A stretch of DNA of 64,000 nucleotides from Erythrobacteraceae bacterium CCH12-C2 (GTDB lineage Bacteria; Pseudomonadota; Alphaproteobacteria; Sphingomonadales; Sphingomonadaceae). A model generated the notes under the pieces. The model saw only the letters and a list, made by a program, of their open reading frames with translations. It did not search any database and was not told the origin of the DNA. The translations under genes were made by a program, and so were the position numbers. Every line of letters begins with the position of its first letter. The stretch's first letter is position 1. This document shows, in pieces, positions 1-8,210 of the stretch. The DNA lies in the NCBI GenBank assembly GCA_001556995.1, contig LSKF01000094.1, positions 1 through 64,000 of the forward strand. Direction: 5' to 3'.

Positions 1-1
1 G

Positions 2-214
2 TGGCGGGTCGACCGCCGCACCCGTTCCGACATCGGGGTCGCCGAAGTGCGCCGCACCTGGGAGGACACGCCGTTCTACGCCCGCTCTGAACTCGCCTCG
101 CGGTTTTTGGGCGAGGAGGTGGTGACGGTGCAGGAAAGCCTCGACATGCAGCGCTTCTCCTCGCCGCTGGTGCAGTTCATGTTGCCGTATCGGATGCCGC
201 GCCGGAAGGGCTAG
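2..214 (+). CDS. crtC: Carotenoid 1,2-hydratase CrtC, C-terminal fragment
   Basis: Only the last 70 codons are in the window, read in frame 2 and ending in TAG at 212-214. CrtC adds water to the psi end group of acyclic carotenoids such as neurosporene and lycopene in spirilloxanthin/spheroidene-type synthesis, normally as a periplasm-facing, membrane-associated enzyme. The visible tail carries the family's closing signature: W-x-V-x-R near the edge, RTWEDTPFYARS, then QESLDMQRF and a final MLPYRMPRR. The neighbouring bch genes agree with a photosynthesis gene cluster. The start lies outside the window. Confidence 0.85.
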   Translation, partial: WRVDRRTRSDIGVAEVRRTWEDTPFYARSELASRFLGEEVVTVQESLDMQRFSSPLVQFMLPYRMPRRKG

Positions 215-225
215 GCTGCTCGACA

Positions 226-537
226 TTATCCGCCGCGGTCCGATGAAGGGTCGGCTGCGGCTGTCAAAGCCGCGACCGCTGCGGCGGCGCTGGCCTGCGC
301 CTCACGCTCGCATTGGCGCTCGCTGCGCATGACGCGGGGTAGGTTCTGCACAGCCTTGGCCTCGCATATTGCCCGCGCCGCCCGCGTGATGCGTAGGGCA
401 AGAATGCGTTGCCCTTTGTCTGTGGCAAGGTCGAGATTGCTGGTTTGCACAGCCACACTGCGCTGAGCAGGGGAGGCAGCTATGGTGGTGGGAACCAGCA
501 AGGCCGAAGAAAGGATTAGGGTACGCAAGACTGTCAT
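226..537 (-). CDS. UrcA family secreted protein
   Basis: A 103-residue protein with an N-terminal signal peptide (hydrophobic LRTLILSSALLVPTTIAA, cut probably near residue 20). The mature part has the UrcA pattern: a beta-like VAVQTSNLDLATDKGQ segment followed by a helix with R-x-x-RAA and a single Cys (AARAICEA). UrcA proteins are small exported proteins of unknown function, common in Sphingomonadales and Caulobacterales. The ATG at 537 is chosen over the longer reading frame because AAGGA sits seven bases upstream. It is convergent with crtC, with 11 bp between the stops. Confidence 0.7.
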   Translation of the reverse strand: MTVLRTLILSSALLVPTTIAASPAQRSVAVQTSNLDLATDKGQRILALRITRAARAICEAKAVQNLPRVMRSERQCEREAQASAAAAVAALTAAADPSSDRGG

Positions 538-685
538 GAGCAATTCCTTCAACATGGCACCGCACACAAATTTGCGCGGCGATGCTTAGGGATTGGTCGC
601 TGAGCCCGCCTGACGCTTACCGGTTTACAAATCGGGCTGGTCGTTTTCGGATCGGGGCAGGCTGGTTGTATCTGTAACCACTGGG

Positions 686-699
686 CGATTTCGAAATCG
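686..699. promoter_or_regulatory. 14-bp perfect palindrome upstream of the AraC-type gene
   Basis: CGATTTCGAAATCG is a perfect palindrome ending 38 bp before the ATG at 738. Its place in the spacer between divergent urcA and the AraC-type gene fits an operator. There is no experimental link and AraC proteins usually prefer direct repeats, so a different regulator may bind it. Confidence 0.3.
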
Positions 700-737
700 G
701 CTTGTCGCTGTTGCCGGGCTCTGGCAGCCAAGCGCCG

Positions 738-1793
738 ATGACGGCCTTCGAACAGATCAATCTGATGGCGCGCGGCGGATCGATCGCCGTGCTGATGCTA
801 TGGGGCTGGATCCTGATCCGCGATCACCGTGATCAGCTTGCCGCCAAGCTGGCGATCACCATGGCGCTGGCGATAGCCTGCTACCTGCTTCAGTCTGAAA
901 GGATTCTCCCGATCCGAACGGTAGGGGGACTTGTGCTGTCCATGTCCGGCGCTTCTACGGCTGGGATATTTTGGCTGTTTGCCAAGGCCTGGTTCAACGA
1001 TGAAACGCATATCCGGGGCCGCGATCTGGCCTTGGTGGGATTGGCCGCGCTCAACAGCCTTGTGATGTTGCTCAGCTTTCGTGATGGCAGCATCGTCAAC
1101 CAGATCGCGGGCACGTTGTTTCGGGTCAGCATGCTTCTGTTCGCGACCGCCGCTCTATGGGAGGCTTGGCGCGGGCGTGAGGGCGATTTGATCGAGAGCA
1201 GGCGCCGCCTGCGGCCCCGATTGGTCGCAGCGGTCGCGTTCTACGTGGTCGTCATCGCGCTCACGCAGATCGCCGTGCAAAATCTGGGAATGCCCGATTG
1301 GCTGCTCGGCATCGTCAACGGCAGCATTGTCGCGATCTCTCTTGTGTTCGGTGCCGCGATGTTCGGGATGCGGCAGGCCGACCTGTTCGGTCCCGTAGCG
1401 GTTCCGCGCACTGGTGCGGCGCGACCGGCGATGGATGGCCCGCTCGCGGAAAAGCTGCGCAGCCACATGGATGGGCACAAGGCGTGGCGGGACGAAGGGC
1501 TGACCATTGCTAAGCTGGCAGCCCAGCTGGACGAGCAGGAATATCGCCTGCGCCGCACCATCAATGGCCAGCTTGGCCATCGCAACTTCTCAGCCTTCCT
1601 CAACGGCTACCGTCTTGCAGAAGTGAAGGCGGCGCTCGCCGATCCAGCGCAGCGCGACGTGCCGATCATCACCATCGCGCTTGATGCAGGCTTCGGCTCG
1701 CTCGGCCCCTTCAACCGCGCCTTCCGCGAGGCCGAAGGCATGACCCCGAGCGAATTTCGCGTCCGCGCGCTGGCCGATTCCGGAATCGGCTAG
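738..1793 (+). CDS. AraC-family regulator with membrane-embedded N-terminal domain
   Basis: 351 residues. The first about 215 residues contain six or seven hydrophobic segments, making a membrane sensor domain. The C-terminal about 100 residues form the double helix-turn-helix AraC domain: LTIAKLAAQLDEQEYRLRR as first HTH, then FGSLGPFNRAFREAEG and the closing TPSEFR. Membrane AraC proteins of this layout are frequent in sphingomonads and bacteroidetes; ligands are mostly unknown. The ATG at 738 is chosen; a TTG at 702 would add 12 residues and has no better ribosome site. The adjacent fatty acid hydroxylase gene, 77 bp downstream on the same strand, is a possible target. Confidence 0.8.
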   Translation: MTAFEQINLMARGGSIAVLMLWGWILIRDHRDQLAAKLAITMALAIACYLLQSERILPIRTVGGLVLSMSGASTAGIFWLFAKAWFNDETHIRGRDLALVGLAALNSLVMLLSFRDGSIVNQIAGTLFRVSMLLFATAALWEAWRGREGDLIESRRRLRPRLVAAVAFYVVVIALTQIAVQNLGMPDWLLGIVNGSIVAISLVFGAAMFGMRQADLFGPVAVPRTGAARPAMDGPLAEKLRSHMDGHKAWRDEGLTIAKLAAQLDEQEYRLRRTINGQLGHRNFSAFLNGYRLAEVKAALADPAQRDVPIITIALDAGFGSLGPFNRAFREAEGMTPSEFRVRALADSGIG

Positions 1794-1870
1794 CCGTCGT
1801 TGGACTTGGCCGTGCAACCACAGGCAAGCATCGGCAACACCCAGCCCGACCTCGCCGATAGGACCTGCCC

Positions 1871-2689
1871 ATGACCACTGGAATTCCGCCGCTCGATATC
1901 CTGCTGGAACGGGGGCTTTACATCTTCGCCTTTGATCTCAACCGATATCTTATGGCAGCCGCGTTCACCTTTACGCTGGTGTGGGTGCTGCGGCGCACGG
2001 TGTTGAAGGCCCGCAAGATCCAGAAACGCGAGGCGAGCCTCGCCGATATGCGGCGCGAATTTGCGCAGTCCCTGCAATCGGTGTTCGTCTACACCATCGG
2101 CATTTGCCTTCTGCTCTGGGGGCGCGAGGTCGGGGTGTTCCATGACGTTTTCGGTGTCAGCTTTGGCCTTGGCGGCGACCTGCTGATCCTCGCTGCGATT
2201 ATCATCGCGCATGACGCCTATTTTTACTGGACGCACCGGATGATGCACCATCCGCGCCTGTTCAAGCACTTCCACCGCGCGCACCACCGCTCGATCACGC
2301 CGACGCCATGGGCCGCTTACAGCTTCGCCATGCCCGAGGCGGCGGTGGCATTTGCTTTCGTGCCGCTATGGCAGTTCTTCGTGCCGACGCCGGGCTGGGT
2401 GATGTTCACTTGGCTCAACTTCCAGATTGTCCGCAACGCCTTGGGCCATGCCGGGTTCGAGTTCTTCCCCCGCTGGTGGCTGGATTCGCCCCTGACCCGC
2501 TGGATCAACACGACGGTGCACCACGACCTGCACCACAATGGCGGCTTCAACACCAATTACGGGCTCTATTTCACGTGGTGGGACAAGTGGATGGGCACCG
2601 AGCACCCGAAATATCGTGAGAAGTTTCTTGAGGTGACAGGGCGTGGGTCACCCACTCCGGTGCAGGCTGCCGGTAAAGTGACGGCGTGA
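1871..2689 (+). CDS. Sterol desaturase / fatty acid hydroxylase superfamily membrane enzyme
   Basis: 272 residues with about four membrane segments and the di-iron histidine clusters of the superfamily: HDAYFYWTHRMMHH (residues 114-127), HRAHHRS (135-141) and VHHDLHHN (216-223). These enzymes use O2 and electrons to hydroxylate or desaturate lipids, sterols or carotenoids at the membrane surface. It is longer than CrtZ carotenoid hydroxylase (about 170 residues), so CrtZ is unlikely. ATG at 1871 follows TAGGACC. Its position between crtC and bchIDO allows a role in pigment or membrane-lipid modification, but the substrate cannot be read from the sequence. Confidence 0.8.
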   Translation: MTTGIPPLDILLERGLYIFAFDLNRYLMAAAFTFTLVWVLRRTVLKARKIQKREASLADMRREFAQSLQSVFVYTIGICLLLWGREVGVFHDVFGVSFGLGGDLLILAAIIIAHDAYFYWTHRMMHHPRLFKHFHRAHHRSITPTPWAAYSFAMPEAAVAFAFVPLWQFFVPTPGWVMFTWLNFQIVRNALGHAGFEFFPRWWLDSPLTRWINTTVHHDLHHNGGFNTNYGLYFTWWDKWMGTEHPKYREKFLEVTGRGSPTPVQAAGKVTA

Positions 2690-2701
2690 TCGCGTCAAAG
2701 C

Positions 2702-2869
2702 TTAGGCAGCAGGCCCGCCGCCCTCGCGCTCGGCTGCTTCCCTGGCCTCTCGCTCGGCACGGGTCTTTTTGAGCATCCGGTCCATCTTCAGATACTGCCA
2801 CACGCCGATGCCGATCGCGATGCCATAGAAGAACACCAGTTCAATCCAGCCATAGTTTGCAGCTTGCAT
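2702..2869 (-). CDS. 55-residue single-span membrane protein at the end of the bchIDO operon
   Basis: Starts at ATG 2869, one base after the bchO stop codon (TGA at 2873-2871), so it is translated in the same unit as bchI-bchD-bchO. It begins MQAANYGWIELVFFYGIAIG, giving one transmembrane helix (about residues 8-26), followed by a strongly charged, helical, Lys/Arg/Glu-rich tail (KKTRAEREAREAAERE) and GGGPAA. It resembles in shape, not clearly in sequence, small assembly or anchor proteins such as CcmD or CcoQ. Function unknown. The absence of an intergenic gap makes a role in magnesium chelatase, bacteriochlorophyll delivery or membrane anchoring plausible. Confidence 0.7.
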   Translation of the reverse strand: MQAANYGWIELVFFYGIAIGIGVWQYLKMDRMLKKTRAEREAREAAEREGGGPAA

Positions 2870-2870
2870 G

Positions 2871-3752
2871 TCAGGCTCCTTGGGCGTGGGCGGCGAGAAA
2901 GGCGGTGATCAGGGCGGCCGCCTTCTCGGGTGCTTCCTCGTGAGCAAGATGGCCTAAGCCGGGCAGCACGTCCAGCCGCGCATTGGCGAGCCAGCCCTGC
3001 GCCTCGCGCGCCCAGTCGAGCGGGATGGCCGGGTCATTGCTGCCATGGATCAGCAGCACCGGGTTCGCCGCTTGGCCCATCCGCTCGCGAAGCCCGGGCA
3101 AGTCCCAATTCGCCATCATCGCCAGCGCACCCCCGGCATGGCCGGAGTGCTTCAGCAGTGTGCGGTAACAGGCAAGCCCTTCCGCATCGATCCGCGAATG
3201 GGTGGAGCGCCACATGAACCGCCCTGCGCCGCCCGTCAGGTCCACCGTGCTGGCGAAGATGCGCGGCACCAGCGGGTTGATGAACAGCGCCTTGGCCACT
3301 GCCGGGAAAATCTGCGCAAAAGGCCCGGGGAAAGGGCGTAGCGCGGCGCTCAGCCCCACGATGGGCCCTGTGAACCCATGACCCAGCGCCAGTTGCAGTG
3401 CCAGCGCCGCGCCTGCGGAATGGCCGATGATGGCGGCTGGCTCCACTTTGAGCGCCTGCATGAGCTTGGCGACCTCGCCTGCCATCGCGGGCAGGCTCAT
3501 GGCATAGGCATTGTGTCCGGTGGTGAAGGCATGGCGGGGCAGGTCAAGCGCGATGACTTCGTTGTCGCGAGCGAGCAAAGGCATCAGCCCGCGCCATGAA
3601 TGGACCGAGGCGCCTGTGCCGTGGAGGAGCAAGAGCGGCGTCCCTGAACCCATCCGCTGCACATGCCAGCGCGCCCCGCCTGCTGCGATGAAATGGCTCG
3701 TCTCACGGTGCGGCCAGATCAGGCCTTCGCGCTGCCAGTCGAGTGTGCTCAT
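2871..3752 (-). CDS. bchO: Magnesium chelatase accessory alpha/beta hydrolase BchO
   Basis: 293 residues with an alpha/beta hydrolase fold: oxyanion motif LLLHGTGAS (42-49), nucleophile elbow GHSAG with Ser112, and C-terminal GLGHLAHEE supplying the His. BchO is found only with bchI and bchD in photosynthesis clusters and is thought to assist magnesium chelation or tetrapyrrole handling; its exact reaction is not settled. ATG at 3752 overlaps the bchD stop by four bases (ATGA), giving translational coupling. Third gene of the bchI-bchD-bchO-small membrane protein operon. Confidence 0.93.
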   Translation of the reverse strand: MSTLDWQREGLIWPHRETSHFIAAGGARWHVQRMGSGTPLLLLHGTGASVHSWRGLMPLLARDNEVIALDLPRHAFTTGHNAYAMSLPAMAGEVAKLMQALKVEPAAIIGHSAGAALALQLALGHGFTGPIVGLSAALRPFPGPFAQIFPAVAKALFINPLVPRIFASTVDLTGGAGRFMWRSTHSRIDAEGLACYRTLLKHSGHAGGALAMMANWDLPGLRERMGQAANPVLLIHGSNDPAIPLDWAREAQGWLANARLDVLPGLGHLAHEEAPEKAAALITAFLAAHAQGA

Positions 3753-5440
3753 GCCGCCTTGCCCATCGGTTGGGCAGCAGTGATCGCGGCTTGCAGCATC
3801 CGTGCATCTGCACGGGGGAGGGCGAGAAAACGGCCTTCGAGCGCGCTCGCCAGCGCCGCGCCCTCAGGGCCGGGGCGGGCGGAGATATCGACCACCAGCG
3901 CCTCGATCCCGCGCGCGGCGATGGCGCGGGCGGCGGCTTCGGCGTCGATCTTCGCCTGCGCGCGGCCGGGGGCGCCGTCAGCGGCGATGTTGGCGCGCCC
4001 GTCGGTCAGGATCACCAGCGCCGCGCTGCGGCCGCGCGCGATGACGCTCTCTGCCACCTCGCGGGCGGCGTTGAGGCCCATCGCGAGCGGGGTGCCGCCG
4101 CCACCGGGCAATTCCGCCAGCGCGCGCCGGGCGCGGGTGAGCGAGCGGGTGGGGGGGAGCAGCAATTCGGCGCTGTCCCCGCGAAAGGCGACCAGCGCGA
4201 CCTCGGAGCGGGTGACATAGGCCTGCCCCAGCATCAGCTCGACCGCGCCCTTGGCCTCGGCCAGCCGCGCCGCCGCCGCCGAGCCTGAGGCATCGACCGC
4301 GAAGATCGTCACCCGCGCGGCGCGTTCCTCGAAGCGGCGGATACGCAGGTCTTCCTTGCGCATGATGATCGGTGCGTCGGCATCAGCGCGGGCCTCGCGG
4401 CGGCGCACTTGCTGCCATGGAACGGCAGCGCGCAGGCTATCGATGAGCGCCAGCTTGTGCCCCCCGCGCGGCATCCCCGGACGCGCGCCCAATGGCTTGC
4501 CGCGCGTGGCGGCCTTGCGCTTCTGCCCCGTGCCGCTGGTTGCAGACCGGCGCGGGGCCTTGCCTTGCGCGAGTTGGGCGAGGAGATCAGCGGGGATCGC
4601 TGCCTTGGCCGCTTCGACAAGGAGGTCGGAGAAGTCTTGGTCCTGCTGCTGTTGTGGTTCACTTTCGGTCTGGTCGTCCCGATCACCATCGGGCGGCGGG
4701 GGTTGGTCGTCAGGCGGCGCGTCCTGTTCCTGCGGGGGCAGGCGGGTCGCACGCGGTGCAAGCACCAGCCGCACTGCGCCTGCAAGATCGGCCTGCTCGG
4801 CCGCCTCGCGCCCTTCAAGCGCCGCCAGCGCACGCGCAGCCTCGCCCGCGAAGATCAGAGCGCGGATGCTCTCAACCCCCAGCGTCGCTGCCGTGGCGGC
4901 GAGTGCCTTAAGGGCCGCGTCGTCGAGCGGAGCGACATCAGCCAGCGTGCCCACCGCCGGGGCCAGCTCTACCCCGCGCCATTCGCGCGAGGTTGAAAGA
5001 TCGCAGGCAAAGGCGAGGCGTTCGGTCAGGCTGGCGGGCGGGGCCTCCTCCGGATCGGTGGAATCGTCGAGCAGCACCATCGCCGCCGCGCCCTCATCCA
5101 AGGCCTGTGCCAAGCGCCCCGCGATGCTGGCGTCCATTCGCTCCGCCATGCCCGCGATCAGCGCGCCGCCGCGCGCTTCCTCGATCAGACCAGTCTGGCG
5201 GATAGGGCGTCCGGCCGAGAGGCTGGCGGCAAGATCGATCCCGCCAAGCAGCCGCTCGTCATCGACGTGCCCCGGCAGGCGGCGCAGGTTCAGCGCCTCT
5301 CCCAAAGCCGCTACCAGCGCCTCGCGCGCGGGGCTGCTGCCGCGCAGCACCATGCCTTTGAACAGCTGCGGGGAGAGCGCGAACAGCCGCGCCGCCAGGA
5401 CCGCATCGGCCAGCGGGTCGGCTGCTGCCTCGGGGCTCAT
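3749..5440 (-). CDS. bchD: Magnesium chelatase subunit D
   Basis: 563 residues, near the family length. BchD joins BchI in the ATP-driven ring that activates BchH to insert Mg2+ into protoporphyrin IX, the first committed step of bacteriochlorophyll synthesis. Seen in order: a degenerate AAA+ region (about 1-220), the family's Pro/acidic linker (PPDDQPPPPDGDRDD, then Gln-rich), and a C-terminal von Willebrand A domain with the metal site VDASGSAA (about residue 379) and LTDGRAN. It overlaps bchI and bchO by four bases each. Confidence 0.95.
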   Translation of the reverse strand: MSPEAAADPLADAVLAARLFALSPQLFKGMVLRGSSPAREALVAALGEALNLRRLPGHVDDERLLGGIDLAASLSAGRPIRQTGLIEEARGGALIAGMAERMDASIAGRLAQALDEGAAAMVLLDDSTDPEEAPPASLTERLAFACDLSTSREWRGVELAPAVGTLADVAPLDDAALKALAATAATLGVESIRALIFAGEAARALAALEGREAAEQADLAGAVRLVLAPRATRLPPQEQDAPPDDQPPPPDGDRDDQTESEPQQQQDQDFSDLLVEAAKAAIPADLLAQLAQGKAPRRSATSGTGQKRKAATRGKPLGARPGMPRGGHKLALIDSLRAAVPWQQVRRREARADADAPIIMRKEDLRIRRFEERAARVTIFAVDASGSAAAARLAEAKGAVELMLGQAYVTRSEVALVAFRGDSAELLLPPTRSLTRARRALAELPGGGGTPLAMGLNAAREVAESVIARGRSAALVILTDGRANIAADGAPGRAQAKIDAEAAARAIAARGIEALVVDISARPGPEGAALASALEGRFLALPRADARMLQAAITAAQPMGKAA

Positions 5441-6438
5441 CCGAAGAGCTCGGCCATCGCCCGGGTGATGCGCGCGGTCGAGCCGGTCTCATCAAGCACG
5501 TCGCGCCGCAGCCGGTGGCGGAGCGCCGAGGGGGCGATGGCGATCATGTGCTTGCGGGTGACTTTCTTCGCGCCCTCCAGCGCGGCCAGCGCGCGGGCGG
5601 CGCGCATCAGGGTGAGCTCGCCGCGGATCCCGTCTGCCCCCACCGCAAGGCACAGTTCGGCGGCATCGCGCAGCACATCCTCGCCGGTCTCCAGCTTGGC
5701 GAGCCGAGCCTTGCCCTTGGCGACGCGGTTCAAAATCTTGGAGTCCTCCTCCGCCCAGCGCGCAGCAAAGCCTTCCGGGTCGCGCTCGTTCTCGGCGACG
5801 AGGCGCATGATCGCGATCCGCACCTCGATGTCTTTGGGGCTGCGCACCTCCACCGACAGGCCAAAGCGGTCGAGCAGCTGGGGCCGCAATTCGCCTTCTT
5901 CCGGGTTGCCGCTGCCAATCAGCACGAATTTGGCCGGGTGACGCACCGACAGCCCCTCGCGCTCAACCACGTTCTCGCCCGAGGCCGCGACATCGAGCAG
6001 CAGGTCGACGAGGTGATCTTCGAGCAGGTTGATCTCGTCGATATAGAGAAAGCCCCGGTGAGCCTTGGCCAAAAGGCCCGGCTCAAACGCCTTCTCGCCT
6101 GATCGCAGCGCGCGTTCCAAGTCGAGGCTGCCGATCACCCGGTCCTCGGTAGCGCCTAGCGGCATGTCGACGAAGGGCACCGGGCGCTTCACCATTTTGC
6201 CCGTGCCGCACACCTGCGGATAGCGCGTCTGATCCTCCTTGGAGCAGCCATAGGCGCAGCCGTCTGCCGCCATGATCGGTGGCAACAGGCTGGCGAGCGC
6301 GCGCGCGGCGGTGGATTTGCCGGTGCCGCGATCGCCGAACACCATCACCCCGCCAATGCTGGGATCGACGGCGGCGATCAGCAGCGCCTGTTTCATCTCG
6401 TCCTGACCGACGATCGCGGAAAATGGGAAGCGTGCCAT
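5437..6438 (-). CDS. bchI: Magnesium chelatase ATPase subunit I
   Basis: 333 residues from the ATG at 6438 (MARFPFSAIVGQDEMK, the usual family start; a TTG at 6489 would add 17 unsupported residues). AAA+ ATPase with Walker A GDRGTGKST (35-43), Walker B LYIDEINLLEDH and sensor region GSGNPEEGELRPQLLDRFG. It powers Mg2+ insertion by the BchHID chelatase. First gene of the bchI-bchD-bchO operon; its stop overlaps the bchD ATG. A PpsR-like site lies 46 bp upstream of the start. Confidence 0.95.
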   Translation of the reverse strand: MARFPFSAIVGQDEMKQALLIAAVDPSIGGVMVFGDRGTGKSTAARALASLLPPIMAADGCAYGCSKEDQTRYPQVCGTGKMVKRPVPFVDMPLGATEDRVIGSLDLERALRSGEKAFEPGLLAKAHRGFLYIDEINLLEDHLVDLLLDVAASGENVVEREGLSVRHPAKFVLIGSGNPEEGELRPQLLDRFGLSVEVRSPKDIEVRIAIMRLVAENERDPEGFAARWAEEDSKILNRVAKGKARLAKLETGEDVLRDAAELCLAVGADGIRGELTLMRAARALAALEGAKKVTRKHMIAIAPSALRHRLRRDVLDETGSTARITRAMAELFG

Positions 6439-6483
6439 AGGGCTTGCCTTGTGGACGTTTGGTGCGCGTCGGACAAGTCCAAC

Positions 6484-6501
6484 TGACAAGCGGGCGTTAC
6501 A
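6484..6501. promoter_or_regulatory. PpsR/CrtJ-like site upstream of bchI
   Basis: TGACAAGCGGGCGTTACA matches the photosynthesis repressor consensus TGT-N12-ACA at five of six conserved positions (TGA instead of TGT). It lies in the 72-bp spacer between bchI and the preceding ABC permease, where the bchIDO promoter must be unless transcription reads through. A single near-match could be chance; position and neighbours raise its weight. Confidence 0.4.
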
Positions 6502-6510
6502 CTTTAGTGC

Positions 6511-8163
6511 CTAGCGCTTGCCCAACCGGTTGAGCAGCAGCACCGGCAGCAGCCCTGCGCCCAGCAGGATTAGCGCCGGGATCGCGGCTTCAACCAGCCG
6601 TTCGTCGCTGGCGAGGCGGTAGGTTCGGGTGGCGAGGGTTTCGAGGTTGAAGGGCCGCAGGATCAGCGTGGCCGGCAATTCGCGCAACGTGTCGATGAAC
6701 ACCAGCGCCGCCGCGCCCGCGAGGCTGGGGGCGAGGAGCGGGGCATAAATGCGGACGAGCACGCGGGATGGGCGCGCGCCGAGGCTGCGCGCGGCAGCGT
6801 CGAGCCCGGGAGGAATGCGCGCGAGGCCGCCGCTGACGGTGTTATACGCGACCGTCAAAAACCGCACCGACAAGGCATAGACGAGGATCAGGCTGGTGCC
6901 GGTGAGCAGCAACCCGCCGCTCCAACCGAGGCTATCGCGGGCGAAGCGAGTGAGGAATTGGTCGAAGGCTCCCAAGGGCGCGAGGAGGCCCACCGCCAGT
7001 AACGCGCCCGGGAGGGCATAGCCGAGCGTCGCCACCCGGATCGCGCTGGCGGTGATGCGCGACCCAGACCGCGCACGGGCGAAAGCCAGCAGCAGTGCGG
7101 CAAGCAGGCAGGTGCCCGCCGCCGCCAGCCCGAGCCACAGGCTGCCCTTGGCATAGCTCGCCAGATCGCCCGCCGCGGCCTGTGCGGTCTCGGTCAGCGC
7201 CAGCGTGGCAAGGTAGCCTGCGGGCAGGACAAAGCCGAGCAGCACCGGGGTCAGGCAGGCAAGGACAGCGAGGGCCTTGCCCAGCGGCGAAAGCGTCACC
7301 AGCGGTTCGGCTTCTTCGCGCGCGGCCAGCCCATCGCGGCTGTCGCTGCGCCCGCGCCGGGTCGCAGCCTCCAGCGCCACCAACGCGATCACGAACAGCA
7401 GCATGATGGCCGCCAGTTTCAGCGCCCCCGGCTTGTCCCCGCTGGCGAGCCAAGTGCGGAAAATGCCGGTCGAGAAGGTCGGGATGGCGAAATATTCGGC
7501 GACGCCAAAGTCGGCGAGCACCTCCATCAGCACCAGTGCAAGGCCCCCGGCGATGGCCGGGCGCGCGGCGGGGAGGGCGACGTGCCAGAAGGCCCGCGAA
7601 GGCCGTGCGCCCAAGCTGCGGGCGGCGCGGAACTGGGTGAGGCTCTGCGTGGCAAAGGCGGTGCGGGCGAGGAGATAGACGTAAGGATAGAGCACGATGC
7701 CGAGCACCAAGGCCCCGCCGACCAGCGAACGGATCGGCGGGAAGGCGTAGTCATCCGGCCCCCACCCGGTCGCGCTGCGAAGCGCGCTCTGCACCGGCCC
7801 CGCAAATTCGAGCAGGTCGGCATAGATATAGGCTGCGATATAGGCGGGCACGGCCAGAGGCAGCACCAGCGCCCAGCCCAGTACCCGGCGGCCCGGAAAG
7901 CGCGTCGCGGCGATCAGCCAAGCGCAGCCCGTGCCGGTGACCGCGGCAAACCCGCCCGCCAGCAGCATCAGCAGCGCGGTGTTGGCGACATAGGTCGGCA
8001 GCACCGTGGCCGCGAGATCGTTGAGCGTCTCCCCGCCGCCCGCCAGCGCGGCCCAGCCGATCGCCGCCAGCGGCAGTGCAGCGAGCGCGGCGAGGGCGAG
8101 CGCGGCGGCGCTCCATCCGGCCCCGCTTGCGTCGCCCCCTGCAAATTGCCTAAGGCGGCTCAT
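6511..8163 (-). CDS. fbpB: Iron(III) ABC transporter permease, fused two-domain (FbpB type)
   Basis: 550 residues, about twelve membrane segments in two homologous halves, each with the permease EAA-like loop (AARSLGARPSRAFWHVALPA in the first half; AARSLGARPSRVLVRIYAPL in the second). This duplicated form is typical of ferric-ion and some thiamine transporters; the divergent ATPase and the FbpA-like lipoprotein support ferric iron. It is transcribed away from fbpC; the two starts are only 47 bp apart. Its stop lies 72 bp before bchI on the same strand. Confidence 0.85.
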   Translation of the reverse strand: MSRLRQFAGGDASGAGWSAAALALAALAALPLAAIGWAALAGGGETLNDLAATVLPTYVANTALLMLLAGGFAAVTGTGCAWLIAATRFPGRRVLGWALVLPLAVPAYIAAYIYADLLEFAGPVQSALRSATGWGPDDYAFPPIRSLVGGALVLGIVLYPYVYLLARTAFATQSLTQFRAARSLGARPSRAFWHVALPAARPAIAGGLALVLMEVLADFGVAEYFAIPTFSTGIFRTWLASGDKPGALKLAAIMLLFVIALVALEAATRRGRSDSRDGLAAREEAEPLVTLSPLGKALAVLACLTPVLLGFVLPAGYLATLALTETAQAAAGDLASYAKGSLWLGLAAAGTCLLAALLLAFARARSGSRITASAIRVATLGYALPGALLAVGLLAPLGAFDQFLTRFARDSLGWSGGLLLTGTSLILVYALSVRFLTVAYNTVSGGLARIPPGLDAAARSLGARPSRVLVRIYAPLLAPSLAGAAALVFIDTLRELPATLILRPFNLETLATRTYRLASDERLVEAAIPALILLGAGLLPVLLLNRLGKR

Positions 8164-8210
8164 CGGGAAACCCCCGCGACACCTTCACGCCGCAAGGGCA
8201 GGATCAGCCA

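Noticed and set aside
4251..5468. 405-codon plus-strand ORF rich in Ala/Ser/Arg
   Set aside because: Antisense of bchD, whose VWA and linker motifs are clear.
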